From NCBI RefSeq assembly GCF_010119385.1, contig NZ_VFIE01000022.1, forward strand, positions 1-64,000: 64,000 bases of DNA. The letters run 5' to 3'. Positions 15,172 to 26,380 of this stretch are shown piece after piece; position 1 is the stretch's first letter; each line of letters begins with the position of its first letter. Source of the DNA: Nesterenkonia haasae (GTDB lineage: Bacteria; Actinomycetota; Actinomycetes; Actinomycetales; Micrococcaceae). The position numbers and the translations under genes were made by a program. The notes beneath the pieces are model-generated. The model saw only the letters and a program-made list of their open reading frames with translations. It ran no database searches and was not told the DNA's origin.

Positions 15172-16707
15172 TCAGGCCTGTGCGTCGATCAAGTCACGGA
15201 ATCGGATAATCCGCTTCAGTGACGATTCCTTCCCCAGCAGCTCCATGGATTCAAACAGCGGAGGTGAGATTTTGCGACCGGAGATTGCCGAACGCACAGC
15301 CCCGAAGGCCTTTCGAGGTTTTAGCCCCAATCCATCGATCAGCGCTTCTCGCAAAGCAGCCTCGATTTTCTCAGTGGTCCAGGACGACTCGTCGATGATC
15401 TCCAAAGCTGCCGCGGCGGCGTCGAGAGTTTCAAGGACCTGATCCCCCAGGCCACTGAAGGCTTTGTCCTCGATCTCGAGGGCCTCATCATCGACGAATA
15501 AGAAGCCCATCATGTCAGCACCCTCGCGCAGCAGGGCTATGCGCTCCTGCACAAGCGGGGCCGCGCCCTCCAGAAGCTGAGCCTCCCTCTCTGAGAGTTT
15601 CTCCCCCACGAACCCCAGCGTCCGAAGGTACGGCACCAATCGGAGACGGAAGTCCTCGGCCTGCAGCCTGCGGATGTGGGTGCCGTTGATCGCTTCTGCC
15701 TTCTTCACATCGAACCGTGCGGGATTCCCCAAGACATCTGCGATGTCGAAGTTCTCCACAAACTCATCCACCGTGAAAATGTCCTCATCAGCAGAGAGTG
15801 ACCAGCCCAGCAGAGCCAAATAGTTCAACAGCCCCTCGCGGACAAATCCGCGGTCCCGGTGATGGAAGAGATTCGATTCGGGGTCACGCTTAGAGAGTTT
15901 TTTATTGCCTTCCCCCATGACGTACGGCAGGTGGCCGAACGCCGGCATGTGCTGAGCAACGCCTACCGCATACAAGGCACGGTACAAGGCAATCTGGCGC
16001 GGTGTGGAGGACAGCAAGTCTTCGCCGCGAAGGACATGCGTGACTTCCATCAGTGCATCATCCAGTGGGTTGACGAGCGTATAGAGGGGCTGACCATTGG
16101 CCCGGGCCACCACAAAGTCCGGAGCGGACCCCGCTTTGAAGGTGATCTCCCCCCGCACCAGATCTGTGAAGGTAATATCCTCATCCGGCATTCGCAGCCG
16201 CAGCACAGGCTCACGGCCCTCTGCGCGGAAGGCGCTGATCTGCTCTGCAGTCAGCTCCCGGTCGTAGTTGTCATATCCCAGTTTGGGGTCACGTCCGGCG
16301 GCGCGGTGCCGGTCCTCAACTTCTGCCGGGGTGGAGAAAGACTCGTAGACATAGCCTCCGGATTGGAGCTTGCCGAGCACGTCAGCGTAGATATCCATGC
16401 GCTGGGACTGCCGGTAGGGCTCGTGGGGGCCACCGGTCTCAACCCCTTCATCCCAGTCGATGCCCAACCAGCGCAGTGCCTCCAGCAGCTGCAGATACGA
16501 CTCCTCAGAATCGCGCTTATCGTCGGTGTCCTCTATCCGGAAAACGAGTTTGCCGCCGGTGTGCCGGGCATATGCCCAGTTGAACAGGGCCGTGCGAATG
16601 AGACCAACATGCGGGGTGCCGGTCGGCGATGGGCAGAACCGGACCCGAACGGGAGTGTCGGCGTCAACATTGGGAATTGCTGAGGCAGCAGCGGTGGTGG
16701 TGCTCAT
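15172..16707 (-). CDS. gltX: Glutamyl-tRNA synthetase
   Basis: GltX charges tRNA-Glu with glutamate. In actinobacteria lacking GlnRS it also mischarges tRNA-Gln for repair by GatCAB. This 511-residue class I synthetase has the HIGH-type motif PHVGLIRTA (residues 32-40), the [17 protein letters not shown] segment in the middle, and the KMSKS-type [10 protein letters not shown] helical anticodon-binding domain occupies the C-terminus. The short N-terminal lead is Ala/Thr-rich. It is downstream of the FAH-family gene by 72 bases and upstream of both tRNAs it is expected to use. Confidence 0.96.
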   Translation of the reverse strand: MSTTTAAASAIPNVDADTPVRVRFCPSPTGTPHVGLIRTALFNWAYARHTGGKLVFRIEDTDDKRDSEESYLQLLEALRWLGIDWDEGVETGGPHEPYRQSQRMDIYADVLGKLQSGGYVYESFSTPAEVEDRHRAAGRDPKLGYDNYDRELTAEQISAFRAEGREPVLRLRMPDEDITFTDLVRGEITFKAGSAPDFVVARANGQPLYTLVNPLDDALMEVTHVLRGEDLLSSTPRQIALYRALYAVGVAQHMPAFGHLPYVMGEGNKKLSKRDPESNLFHHRDRGFVREGLLNYLALLGWSLSADEDIFTVDEFVENFDIADVLGNPARFDVKKAEAINGTHIRRLQAEDFRLRLVPYLRTLGFVGEKLSEREAQLLEGAAPLVQERIALLREGADMMGFLFVDDEALEIEDKAFSGLGDQVLETLDAAAAALEIIDESSWTTEKIEAALREALIDGLGLKPRKAFGAVRSAISGRKISPPLFESMELLGKESSLKRIIRFRDLIDAQA

Positions 16708-16779
16708 GGTAGGGCGGGGTTCTCCTTGAAGGGTTGTGTTCGGCGTCTTGCCGCGTCGCTCGGCGAAGATGATCTTGGG

Positions 16780-17553
16780 TTACACCCGGAATGTGTTCCG
16801 AAGGATGCCGATTCCCTCGATTTCAGCCTCGAAAGTGTCGCCGTCGGACAGCAGGCCCACTCCTGCCGGGGTGCCGGTGAGGATGACGTCACCGGGCAGG
16901 AGCGTCATTGCTTCCGAGATGTAGGACACCAGCTCGTGCACACCGAAGATCATCTGCGCGGTATTTCCGTCTTGAACAGTCTTGCCGTTGTGCGTACCCG
17001 TGATGCGCAGGCCCTCTGGTTCGAGCTCGGTTTCGATCCACGGGCCCAGTGGCGCGGAACCGTCGAACCCCTTGGCGCGCGCCCACTGGTTATCTGAACG
17101 CTGCGCATCGCGTGCTGTGAGGTCATTGGCGACGGTGTAGCCAAAGATCACCTCGGGGACGCGGTCCAGGGGAACATCCTTGCAGATCCGGCCGATCACC
17201 ACAGCGAGTTCAGCTTCATAGCTGATCTCATCAGAGAAGCTGGGCAGCTTGACCGGCTCATCTGGTCCGACCACCGCTGTGTTTGGCATCAGGAAGAGCA
17301 GCGGGCTCGCCGGCACCTCTCCGCCCATCTCTTTGACGTGGTCAGCGTAGTTCTTACCCACGCCGATCAGTTTGGATCGGGGAATGATGGGGGCGACGAG
17401 TCGCACATCCTCAAGCTTATGGGTCTGGCCGGTCTCCTGAATTCCCTGGTAGAACGGATCTCCCGCGAGCTGGATGATGGTCTGCTCATCCGGCTCACCG
17501 GTGACAACTCCATAGGCCGGATCAGAATCAGTGACAAATCGTGCAATACGCAT
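16780..17553 (-). CDS. Fumarylacetoacetate hydrolase-family protein
   Basis: FAH-family enzymes hydrolyse, hydrate or decarboxylate 2-keto acids with a divalent metal. The 257-residue protein shows the core LIGVGKNYADHVKEMG, the metal-ligand region ISYEAELAVVIG, GYTVANDLTARDAQ, and the C-terminal MTLLPGDVILTGTPAGVG. It lacks the N-terminal SH3-like domain of true FAH, so it is closer to the YcgM/acylpyruvase or oxaloacetate decarboxylase type. The exact substrate cannot be assigned. Pairing with gltX is a common actinobacterial arrangement and need not mean a shared function. It is divergent from the DUF885 gene across 56 bases. Confidence 0.88.
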   Translation of the reverse strand: MRIARFVTDSDPAYGVVTGEPDEQTIIQLAGDPFYQGIQETGQTHKLEDVRLVAPIIPRSKLIGVGKNYADHVKEMGGEVPASPLLFLMPNTAVVGPDEPVKLPSFSDEISYEAELAVVIGRICKDVPLDRVPEVIFGYTVANDLTARDAQRSDNQWARAKGFDGSAPLGPWIETELEPEGLRITGTHNGKTVQDGNTAQMIFGVHELVSYISEAMTLLPGDVILTGTPAGVGLLSDGDTFEAEIEGIGILRNTFRV

Positions 17554-17609
17554 GATGACACTCTATCGTTCCGGTTGCGCCGGGTGATTCCTCTGGCAGG
17601 ATAGTTGTC

Positions 17610-19304
17610 ATGAGCAACCATCATGAGTCCACAACTCCTCGCGAACTAGCGGACTGGTACGTCGACCAGTTGGCTGAGCTGGAGCCTTCGGTAGCAACGA
17701 TGCTTGGGGTGCGGCCCGGTGATGACCGCATGCCGGACTTCTCCCCCGAGACCCGAGCAGCCCGCGCCCAATTGGGGCGTGAGGTGCTGCAGCAACTGGA
17801 TGCTCTGCAGGATGCGACCGGGCCAGTTGGGTTTGCGCCGGTGGATCAGCGGTGCGGCGCGCTGTTGCGCGATCGGATCAGCGTGGAACTGGAGGCGCAT
17901 GAGTCGGGCGAGGACCTCCGGGTATTGCGCAATATTGCCTCACCTATCCACAGCGCACGGTCCTTGTTTCTGTTGATGCCGCAGTCCACACCGGAGGATT
18001 GGGTTGTTATTTCCCGTCGGATGGCGAAGTTCCCTGCCAGCTATTCTTCCCTTGAGGCAACACTGGATGAGGGACGACGCCGCGGCCTCACCTCGGCAAC
18101 TCGCCAGGTGGAGACCATCATCGGCCAACTGGAGCAGTGGCTGGAGGGCAATGAGAGCTGGTTCCATGAGTTCGCCCGCGACGGCCCTGACGCTCTCCGC
18201 CAGGACCTGAGACAATCCGCCGACGCCGCAGCCGCTGCCGTGGCCAGAATGCGCACATATCTTCAGGACGAGTATCTGCCAGATGCCCAGGGAACACCTG
18301 ATGCGGTCGGCCGTGATCGATATCTGCTGAGCACCCGACGGTTCATGGGAGCCAGTATTGACCCCGAGGAGGTCTACGGCTGGGGGTGGCAGGAGTATCA
18401 GCGGATCAATGCGGAAATGCGAGATCTCGCAGAAGAGATCAAGCCTGGCTCCTCGCCCTTGGAGGCCATGGCATGGCTGGATGTCCACGGCCGGCGAGTG
18501 GAGGGAGTGGAGCAAGTACGCCAATGGCTGCAGTCAATGATGGATACAGCGATCCGTGAGCTACACGGCAGGCATTTCGATATCGCTGAACCCATCAGGA
18601 CCGTGGAGGCGAAGATTGCCCCCTCTGGGTCTGCTGCTGCCCCCTACTACACTCGGCCTACTGTTGACTTTTCGCGTCCGGGCCGCACCTGGCTGCCCAC
18701 GCTGGGCAGGACTGTCTTTCCGGTTTACGACTTAGTATCTACCTGGTTCCACGAGGGCGTGCCCGGTCATCACCTGCAGTTTGCGCAGTGGGCCCATATG
18801 TCCTCGGAACTGTCGATCTACCAGACGACCCTGGGCTCCTCCTCCGGCATGACCGAAGGCTGGGCGTTGTACGCGGAACGGTTGATGGACGAGCTGGGGT
18901 ATCTGGATGCTGAGGAGCGCATGGGGTACTTGGATGCTCAAATGCTCCGTGCGATTCGAGTCGTGATCGACATCGGTATGCACCTTGAACTGGGCATCCC
19001 GGAAGACTCACCGATTGCCCCAGGGCAGACCTGGACTCCGGCTCTTGCCGAGCAGTTCCTCAATGAGCATTCAGGCAGCTCACCGGAATTCGTCGCCTCT
19101 GAGGTCACCCGATATTTGGGCTGGCCGGGGCAGGCCATCAGCTACAAGCTCGGCGAACGCGTGTGGCTAGCCGGACGGGAGGAAGCGAGGAGAGCCCATA
19201 CCGAGCGCGGCGAAACATTTGACCTTAAAGCCTGGCATATGCAGGCTCTCAGTCTCGGAGCGTTGGGCTTGGATGACCTTCAGAAGGTATTGGCGGAGCT
19301 TTAG
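17610..19304 (+). CDS. DUF885-family protein, putative metal-dependent peptidase-like enzyme
   Basis: The 564-residue protein is typical of DUF885, a helical, zincin-like family of unproven activity. The family motif HEGVPGHHLQ (near residue 381) supplies probable zinc ligands. STRRFMGASIDPEEVYGWG and LGSSSGMTEGWALYAERLMDE are also characteristic, the second holding the likely third ligand. No signal peptide is seen, so it should be cytoplasmic. The ATG follows an AGGA ribosome site. Its stop codon overlaps the ilvE stop on the other strand, leaving no room for a terminator. Confidence 0.85.
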   Translation: MSNHHESTTPRELADWYVDQLAELEPSVATMLGVRPGDDRMPDFSPETRAARAQLGREVLQQLDALQDATGPVGFAPVDQRCGALLRDRISVELEAHESGEDLRVLRNIASPIHSARSLFLLMPQSTPEDWVVISRRMAKFPASYSSLEATLDEGRRRGLTSATRQVETIIGQLEQWLEGNESWFHEFARDGPDALRQDLRQSADAAAAAVARMRTYLQDEYLPDAQGTPDAVGRDRYLLSTRRFMGASIDPEEVYGWGWQEYQRINAEMRDLAEEIKPGSSPLEAMAWLDVHGRRVEGVEQVRQWLQSMMDTAIRELHGRHFDIAEPIRTVEAKIAPSGSAAAPYYTRPTVDFSRPGRTWLPTLGRTVFPVYDLVSTWFHEGVPGHHLQFAQWAHMSSELSIYQTTLGSSSGMTEGWALYAERLMDELGYLDAEERMGYLDAQMLRAIRVVIDIGMHLELGIPEDSPIAPGQTWTPALAEQFLNEHSGSSPEFVASEVTRYLGWPGQAISYKLGERVWLAGREEARRAHTERGETFDLKAWHMQALSLGALGLDDLQKVLAEL

Positions 19305-20374
19305 GTGAGGCGGTGAAGCCAGCCGTGGCGGTCCTCCACTGTGCCGGTCTGGATCCCCAGGAGTTCCTCGCGGATAGCTTGAGTGACTTCGCCGGTTCCG
19401 GTTGAGGCAATGATGTGCTCGCCGTCAACAAGTTCCCCGATGGGAGTAATGACTGCAGCGGTGCCGCAGGCAAACGCTTCGGTGATATCCCCGCTGCGGA
19501 CCCCTTGGTCCCACTCATCGAGGGTGATCCGCCGCTCTTCGACGATGAGACCACGATCCTTGGCCAGTTGGATGACCGATGACCGGGTGATTCCTTCGAG
19601 GATCGTTCCGGTGAGCTCTGGCGTCAGCAACCGGCCATCGTTTGTGACCAGAAAGACGTTCATTCCGCCGAGCTCTTCGATTGCGTTCTCATGGAGCGGA
19701 TCCAGGAAGAGCACTTGCTGACAGCCTTTCTCCACTGCCTGCTGTTGGGCCACGAGCGACCCGGCATAGTTACCACCGGTCTTCGCCACCCCAGTCCCAC
19801 CCGGGGCTGCGCGCACGTAGTCACGGGAGACCCAGATGCGCACCGGCTTGAGCTCTCCGCCGAAGTAGTTTCCAGCCGGAGAGGCGATGACGCGGTAGCT
19901 GACTTCTTTGGCTGACCGCACGCCGAGGAATGCTTCTGTGGCGAACATGAACGGACGCAGGTAGAGCGCCTCCCCCTCACCCCCGGGCACCCACGCCCGA
20001 TCGGTGGTGACGAGCTTTTCCAGCGACTCGATGAAAACCTGCTCATCCAGCTCTGGCAGCGCCATCCGGCGGGCGGATTTGTTCATTCGCGCGGCGTTGG
20101 ACTCCGGGCGGAAAGTGTAGATGCTTCCGTCACTGTGAAGATACGCCTTCATGCCTTCGAAGACTTCCTGGGCATAGTGCAGCACTGAAGCCGCAGGGTC
20201 CAGGGCGATTGGACCGTAGGGTTCCACCCGCGCATTGTGCCAACCATCCTGTTCGGTCCAGTCGACTACAGCGGTGTGGTCGGTGAAGTTGGTGCCGAAG
20301 CCGGGGTCGGCCAGGATTTTCGCAATCTTTTCTGCCGAGCTGGGATTGGGGTGGTCGACGATCTCGAACTGCAT
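19301..20374 (-). CDS. ilvE: Branched-chain amino acid aminotransferase
   Basis: IlvE transfers amino groups between glutamate and the keto acids of Leu, Ile and Val. The 357-residue fold-type IV enzyme shows YAQEVFEGMKAYLHSDG (substrate region), VAKTGGNYAGSLVAQ with the PLP lysine, VFLVTNDGRLLTPELTGTILEGITR, and EAFACGTAAVITPIG near the end. It is the last gene of the serA-metG-leuB-ilvE run, 14 bases after leuB. Its stop lies within the stop of the convergent DUF885 gene. Confidence 0.95.
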   Translation of the reverse strand: MQFEIVDHPNPSSAEKIAKILADPGFGTNFTDHTAVVDWTEQDGWHNARVEPYGPIALDPAASVLHYAQEVFEGMKAYLHSDGSIYTFRPESNAARMNKSARRMALPELDEQVFIESLEKLVTTDRAWVPGGEGEALYLRPFMFATEAFLGVRSAKEVSYRVIASPAGNYFGGELKPVRIWVSRDYVRAAPGGTGVAKTGGNYAGSLVAQQQAVEKGCQQVLFLDPLHENAIEELGGMNVFLVTNDGRLLTPELTGTILEGITRSSVIQLAKDRGLIVEERRITLDEWDQGVRSGDITEAFACGTAAVITPIGELVDGEHIIASTGTGEVTQAIREELLGIQTGTVEDRHGWLHRLT

Positions 20375-20388
20375 GTGGGTAGCCCTTT

Positions 20389-21462
20389 CTAGTCCGTCAG
20401 TGCTTTGATTCTACTGACGTAGGTGTCTCCGCGCTCGGTGGTACTGAGACCCTCACCGGTGTTTCGCTCTGCCCATTCGGTCAGCTGCGCGTTCACGGCC
20501 TGCTCGATGCGTGCTGCCGATTCGTCCAAACCGAGGTGTTCGAGCATCAGCCCCGCCGAGAGGATGGCTGCGGTGGGGTCGGCAATACCTTGACCGGCGA
20601 TATCGGGCGCTGAGCCGTGGACAGGTTCAAACATGGAAGGAGTCGCGCCGGCACCGTTGATGGACGCCGAAGGCGCCAGGCCGATACCACCGGAGACAGC
20701 GCCCGCAAGATCGGTGAGGATGTCACCGAAGAGGTTGTCGGTGACGATGACGTCGAAACGTTGAGGATTAGTCACCATATGGATGGTGGCGGCATCGACG
20801 TGCATGTAGTCCCAGCTCACCTGGGGGTTGAGGCCGGCATTCTCCTCCACGGTGCGGCGCCAGAGACCTCCGGCATGGGTGAGCACATTGTGCTTATGCA
20901 CCAGAGTGAGGTGACCGCGGCGGGCGGCGGCGCGTTCGAAAGCGTCAGCCACCACGCGCCGAACACCGTGAGCGGTGTTGACGGAGACCTCGGTGGCGAT
21001 TTCCTGGGTCGTGCCGCGGCGAAGGCTTCCGCCGTTGCCCACATACGGTCCCTCCGTGCCTTCGCGAACCACCACAAAGTCAAAGTCGTCCGCTGAGGCG
21101 AGCGGAGTGGACACTCCAGGGTAGGTGCGGGTGGGGCGTAAGTTGATGTAGTGATCAAGCTCGAAGCGCAGCTTCAGCAGCAGGTCGCGCTCGATCACTC
21201 CGGAGGGGATGCGCTCGTCTTGCGGGTCGGCTCCGACGGCGCCGAAGAGGATGGCGTCATGTGCACGCAGCTTGTCCAGAGTCTCATCGTGAAGGGTCTC
21301 CCCGGTCTCCAACCAGTGACCGGTTCCCAGGGAATACTCCGTGTAGTGCAGCGTGGCGTCGTCGTTCTCCAACGCTGCGTTGAGGACCTTGCGGGCTTCG
21401 GCAATGACCTCGGGACCAATCCCGTCACCGCCAATCACGGCAATGCTGAAAGTCTTTGTCAT
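20389..21462 (-). CDS. leuB: 3-Isopropylmalate dehydrogenase
   Basis: LeuB oxidatively decarboxylates 3-isopropylmalate with NAD in leucine synthesis. The 357-residue protein is the actinobacterial form: [16 protein letters not shown] at the start, [13 protein letters not shown] and [14 protein letters not shown] in the middle, then [26 protein letters not shown], and [20 protein letters not shown] for the cofactor loop. Its start overlaps the metG stop (ATGA). A second, more distant homologue lies at 28491-29630. Confidence 0.95.
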   Translation of the reverse strand: MTKTFSIAVIGGDGIGPEVIAEARKVLNAALENDDATLHYTEYSLGTGHWLETGETLHDETLDKLRAHDAILFGAVGADPQDERIPSGVIERDLLLKLRFELDHYINLRPTRTYPGVSTPLASADDFDFVVVREGTEGPYVGNGGSLRRGTTQEIATEVSVNTAHGVRRVVADAFERAAARRGHLTLVHKHNVLTHAGGLWRRTVEENAGLNPQVSWDYMHVDAATIHMVTNPQRFDVIVTDNLFGDILTDLAGAVSGGIGLAPSASINGAGATPSMFEPVHGSAPDIAGQGIADPTAAILSAGLMLEHLGLDESAARIEQAVNAQLTEWAERNTGEGLSTTERGDTYVSRIKALTD

Positions 21463-23072
21463 GACGCCTCCTGAAGGTCCTCGTGGCGGGGGAAAATGGG
21501 CTCTGGTTTGCTGATGGGCGAGCCCGGGGTCAGCGCGTCGTCATATGCGGCGAATGAGCGGGGGCCAATGTTTGAGGCGTTGGTGGCACCGGCGTCACCA
21601 CCGGACTCGACCCCGAGGGCATCCAGCAGTTTGGTGGCGGAGCTGGGCATCACAGCTTGGATCAGCAACGACACTTTCCGGATGACTTCAGCGGTCACGT
21701 AGAGCACTGTGCGCATTCTCAGCTCATCGGTCTTCTTCAACTTCCAAGGAGCTTGGTCGGCAAAGTAGGCGTTGGCTTCACCGAGCACATACCAGGTGCG
21801 CTCCAGAGCGCGGTGGAACTGTTGTCCCTGGTAGGCGTCGCGAGAAATGCTCAGCAGGGACTCGGCCTGCTCCAGGATCTTGCGATCCTCCGGCTGCAGC
21901 TCGCCGGGCTCCGGAATGGTTCCCTCGCAGTTCTTGACGATCATGCTCAGCGATCGCTGTGCAAGGTTGCCAAGATTATTGGCGAGGTCAGAGTTCTTCC
22001 GTCCCACCACAGCGTCGTGGGTATAGGACCCGTCCTGTCCGTAGGGAAATTCCCGCAGCAGGAAGAAGCGAACAGCATCCAGGCCATAGGTCTCAGTCCA
22101 CGCAGCTGGCGCCACCACATTGCCGACCGATTTCGACATCTTCTCACCGGCGTTGTGCAGGAACCCATGGATCATGACCCGCCTGGGCAGCTCAAGTCCA
22201 GCACTCATCAGGAACGCCGGCCAGAAGATGCAGTGGAAACGGGATATGTCCTTGCCGATGATGTGCAGGTCCGCCGGCCACCGCCGATGGAACTCTTCGG
22301 AATCGGTTTCGGGGAAACCCGCTCCGGTGAGGTAGTTCGTCAGTGCGTCCACCCACACATACATGACGTGGTTGAGCTCCGTGTCACCGGCGGTGAGTTC
22401 CTTTGGCACAGGAACGCCCCAGTCGAAGGTGGTGCGTGAGATCGACAGGTCCTCCAGGCCACCCTCTACAAAGCGGATGACTTCGTTGAACCGGCTGGCC
22501 GGGGCGGCGAATTCGGGGTGGGCTCGGTAAAGGTGGAGCAGTTTGTCCTGGTAAGCGGAGAGTCGGAAAAAGTAGCTTTCCTCTTCAGTCCAGGTCACCG
22601 GTGTCCCAGTTTCGACCGCGTACCGGACGCCGTCTTCGCGAACTTCCGTCTCGTCATCAGTGAAGAAGCGCTCATCGCGCACTGAGTACCAGCCGGAGTA
22701 TTTGTCCAGATAGATATCGCCTGCGTCCAACATGCGCTGCCAGATCGCCTGCGACGCTCGGTAGTGGTCGGCGTCGGTGGTGCGGATGAATCGGTCGTAG
22801 GAGATGCCAAGCACCTCATCGTCTACCCGTTTGATGGCTTCAGCGTTGCGGGTGGCCAGTTCGTATGGCGTGAGCCCTTCGCGCTCAGCAGTCTGCTGCA
22901 CCTTCTGACCATGTTCGTCCGTGCCGGTGAGGAACCGCACGTCGAAACCGTCGAGTCTTTTGAACCGCGCCATCACGTCTGCCGAGATGTACTCATAGGC
23001 ATGTCCGATGTGCGGTTCACCGTTGGGGTAGGTGATGGCCGTGGTCAGGTAATACGAGGGGCGAGACGCCAT
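21459..23072 (-). CDS. metG: Methionyl-tRNA synthetase
   Basis: MetG charges tRNA-Met. The 537-residue class I enzyme has the HIGH-type [15 protein letters not shown] near residue 15 and the [12 protein letters not shown] motif in the middle, followed by a helical anticodon-binding region. No zinc-binding Cys cluster is visible in the connective peptide and the C-terminal tRNA-binding dimer domain is absent, so it is the short type. It starts 9 bases after serA and overlaps leuB by four bases. An aminoacyl-tRNA synthetase inside an amino acid synthesis operon is unusual, but the order is clear. Confidence 0.95.
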   Translation of the reverse strand: MASRPSYYLTTAITYPNGEPHIGHAYEYISADVMARFKRLDGFDVRFLTGTDEHGQKVQQTAEREGLTPYELATRNAEAIKRVDDEVLGISYDRFIRTTDADHYRASQAIWQRMLDAGDIYLDKYSGWYSVRDERFFTDDETEVREDGVRYAVETGTPVTWTEEESYFFRLSAYQDKLLHLYRAHPEFAAPASRFNEVIRFVEGGLEDLSISRTTFDWGVPVPKELTAGDTELNHVMYVWVDALTNYLTGAGFPETDSEEFHRRWPADLHIIGKDISRFHCIFWPAFLMSAGLELPRRVMIHGFLHNAGEKMSKSVGNVVAPAAWTETYGLDAVRFFLLREFPYGQDGSYTHDAVVGRKNSDLANNLGNLAQRSLSMIVKNCEGTIPEPGELQPEDRKILEQAESLLSISRDAYQGQQFHRALERTWYVLGEANAYFADQAPWKLKKTDELRMRTVLYVTAEVIRKVSLLIQAVMPSSATKLLDALGVESGGDAGATNASNIGPRSFAAYDDALTPGSPISKPEPIFPRHEDLQEAS

Positions 23073-23081
23073 CAGGGCTTC

Positions 23082-24677
23082 CTAGCTCTCTTCCAGGTCG
23101 ACTTCGGCGGCAAGTGCGGCATCGACTTCTGCTGCGATCGCCTCCAGAACTCCCGCCGGCAGCGCAGAATCTACCGCAAGCACTGCCAGTGCCCGGCCTT
23201 CCTTCATGTTTTGGCTGACCTGCATGCCAGCGATATTGACCTCGTGCTCCCCCAGAATCCGTCCCAGGGCACCGACGACGCCGGGGCGATCTCCGTATTC
23301 GAAGACCACCAGGTGGTCCGTCAGGGTGATCTCCAAGTCATATCCGTTAATTCCCACAATCTTGTGGATCTGCTTGGGGCCGGTGAGGGTTCCGCGCACC
23401 GATAGGTGCTGACCCGAAGAGGTTGCGGCACGGATAGTCAGCGCGTTGCGGTAGTCCTCGACCTCTGTGGTGGTGGTGAGTCGAGTGGAAATGCCCCTCT
23501 GTTCCGCCAGCACAGGTGCGTTGACGTAGCTCACCGGGTCGTTGACCACGTCGGTGAACACGCCTTTCAGCGCGGCCAACTGCAGGGCCGAGACGTTGAA
23601 CTCAGCAATCTCACCGGCCGCTTCAGTCTCGATGTCAGTCAACGCGTCCGTGGACAGCGCTGTGAGAACCCGGCCGAGGCGTTCCATCAGCGGAATGCCG
23701 GGGCGGACCAGTTCGTCGATCGCGCCTCCAGCCACATTGACCGCGTCAGGTACCAACTCGCCGTCGAGTGCCAGGCGGACCGAGCGCGCGACCGATACCC
23801 CGGCCTTCTCCTGCGCCTCATGGGTGGAAGCGCCCAAGTGAGGCGTGACCACCACACTCTCATGGGAGAAGAAGGGCAGATCGGTCGATGGTTCGGTGGC
23901 GAAGACATCGACAGCGGCTCCACCGATGGTTCCCGAGGCCAGTGCGGTTTCGAGGTCCTCCTCGTTGATGAGCCCCCCGCGGGCGACGTTGACGAGGAAG
24001 ACGGAGTCTTTCATCTTGGCGAACGCTTCAGCGTTGAGCATGCCCACCGTCTCCGGAGTCTTGGGCATGTGTATTGTCACCACATCGGCTTTGGCGTAGA
24101 GCTCGTCCAGGGTGACCAGTTTTGCGCCAAGTTGGTGGGCGCGCGCGGAGGTGACGTACGGGTCATAGGCGAGGATTTCCATGCCGAAGGAGGCCATTCG
24201 TTCGGCCACCAGTCCCCCGATGCGGCCCAGCCCGATCACACCCAGTGTCTTTTCGGAGAGCTCGACGCCGGTGTACTTGGAGCGCTTCCACTCTCCGGCT
24301 TTGAGTGCCTGATGCGCTGGAGAAATATTACGCGCCAGTCCCAGGATATGGGCGCAGGTGAGTTCTGCTGCGGAGATGATGTTGGAGGTGGGGGCATTGA
24401 CGACCATGACACCTGCCGCTGTGGCTGCGGTGATGTCTACGTTGTCCAAACCGACTCCGGCTCGCGCCACCACTTTGAGCTGTTTGGCGTGGCTGAGCAG
24501 TTCCGCGTCGACTGTGGTGGCTGAACGCACCATGAGGGCTTCGGCAGCAGCGATGTCAGCGAACAGACGGGGCCTGTCCGTACCGTCAGACTGACGAATT
24601 TCGAAGTCGGGGCCGAGGGCCTCAACAGTGGCTGGCGAAAGCTCTTCAGCTAGGACAACGACAGGACGAGTGCTCAC
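23082..24677 (-). CDS. serA: D-3-phosphoglycerate dehydrogenase
   Basis: SerA makes 3-phosphohydroxypyruvate, the first step to serine. The 531-residue type I enzyme has the NAD-binding GVIGLGRIGGLVAERM motif (about residues 145-160), catalytic-region motifs VNVARGGLINEEDL and VVTPHLGASTHEAQEKAG, an ASB domain, and a C-terminal ACT domain (about 455-525) that usually binds serine. It uses a GTG start preceded by AAGGAA. A strong stem-loop at 24712-24749 separates it from ilvC, so it may have its own promoter. Confidence 0.95.
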   Translation of the reverse strand: MSTRPVVVLAEELSPATVEALGPDFEIRQSDGTDRPRLFADIAAAEALMVRSATTVDAELLSHAKQLKVVARAGVGLDNVDITAATAAGVMVVNAPTSNIISAAELTCAHILGLARNISPAHQALKAGEWKRSKYTGVELSEKTLGVIGLGRIGGLVAERMASFGMEILAYDPYVTSARAHQLGAKLVTLDELYAKADVVTIHMPKTPETVGMLNAEAFAKMKDSVFLVNVARGGLINEEDLETALASGTIGGAAVDVFATEPSTDLPFFSHESVVVTPHLGASTHEAQEKAGVSVARSVRLALDGELVPDAVNVAGGAIDELVRPGIPLMERLGRVLTALSTDALTDIETEAAGEIAEFNVSALQLAALKGVFTDVVNDPVSYVNAPVLAEQRGISTRLTTTTEVEDYRNALTIRAATSSGQHLSVRGTLTGPKQIHKIVGINGYDLEITLTDHLVVFEYGDRPGVVGALGRILGEHEVNIAGMQVSQNMKEGRALAVLAVDSALPAGVLEAIAAEVDAALAAEVDLEES

Positions 24678-24711
24678 GGGTTCCTTCTTCTTAGAATCAC
24701 TGATGAATGAC

Positions 24712-24749
24712 GAGTGGGGGCCACCGGTATCGCCGTTTGGCCCCCACTC
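24712..24749 (-). terminator. Stem-loop between ilvC and serA
   Basis: GAGTGGGGGCC and GGCCCCCACTC are perfect 11-bp arms around a 16-base loop, 22 bases after the ilvC stop. The U-run that follows is weak. It marks the probable end of the ilvBNC transcript. Confidence 0.6.
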
Positions 24750-24770
24750 ACTCTAGTACTGTGACAACGC

Positions 24771-26377
<1,607 letters not shown>

Positions 26378-26380
26378 GGC

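Noticed and set aside
23406-24524. Plus-strand frame of 372 aa opposite serA
   Set aside because: It is the antisense shadow of serA, with no ribosome site or family resemblance.
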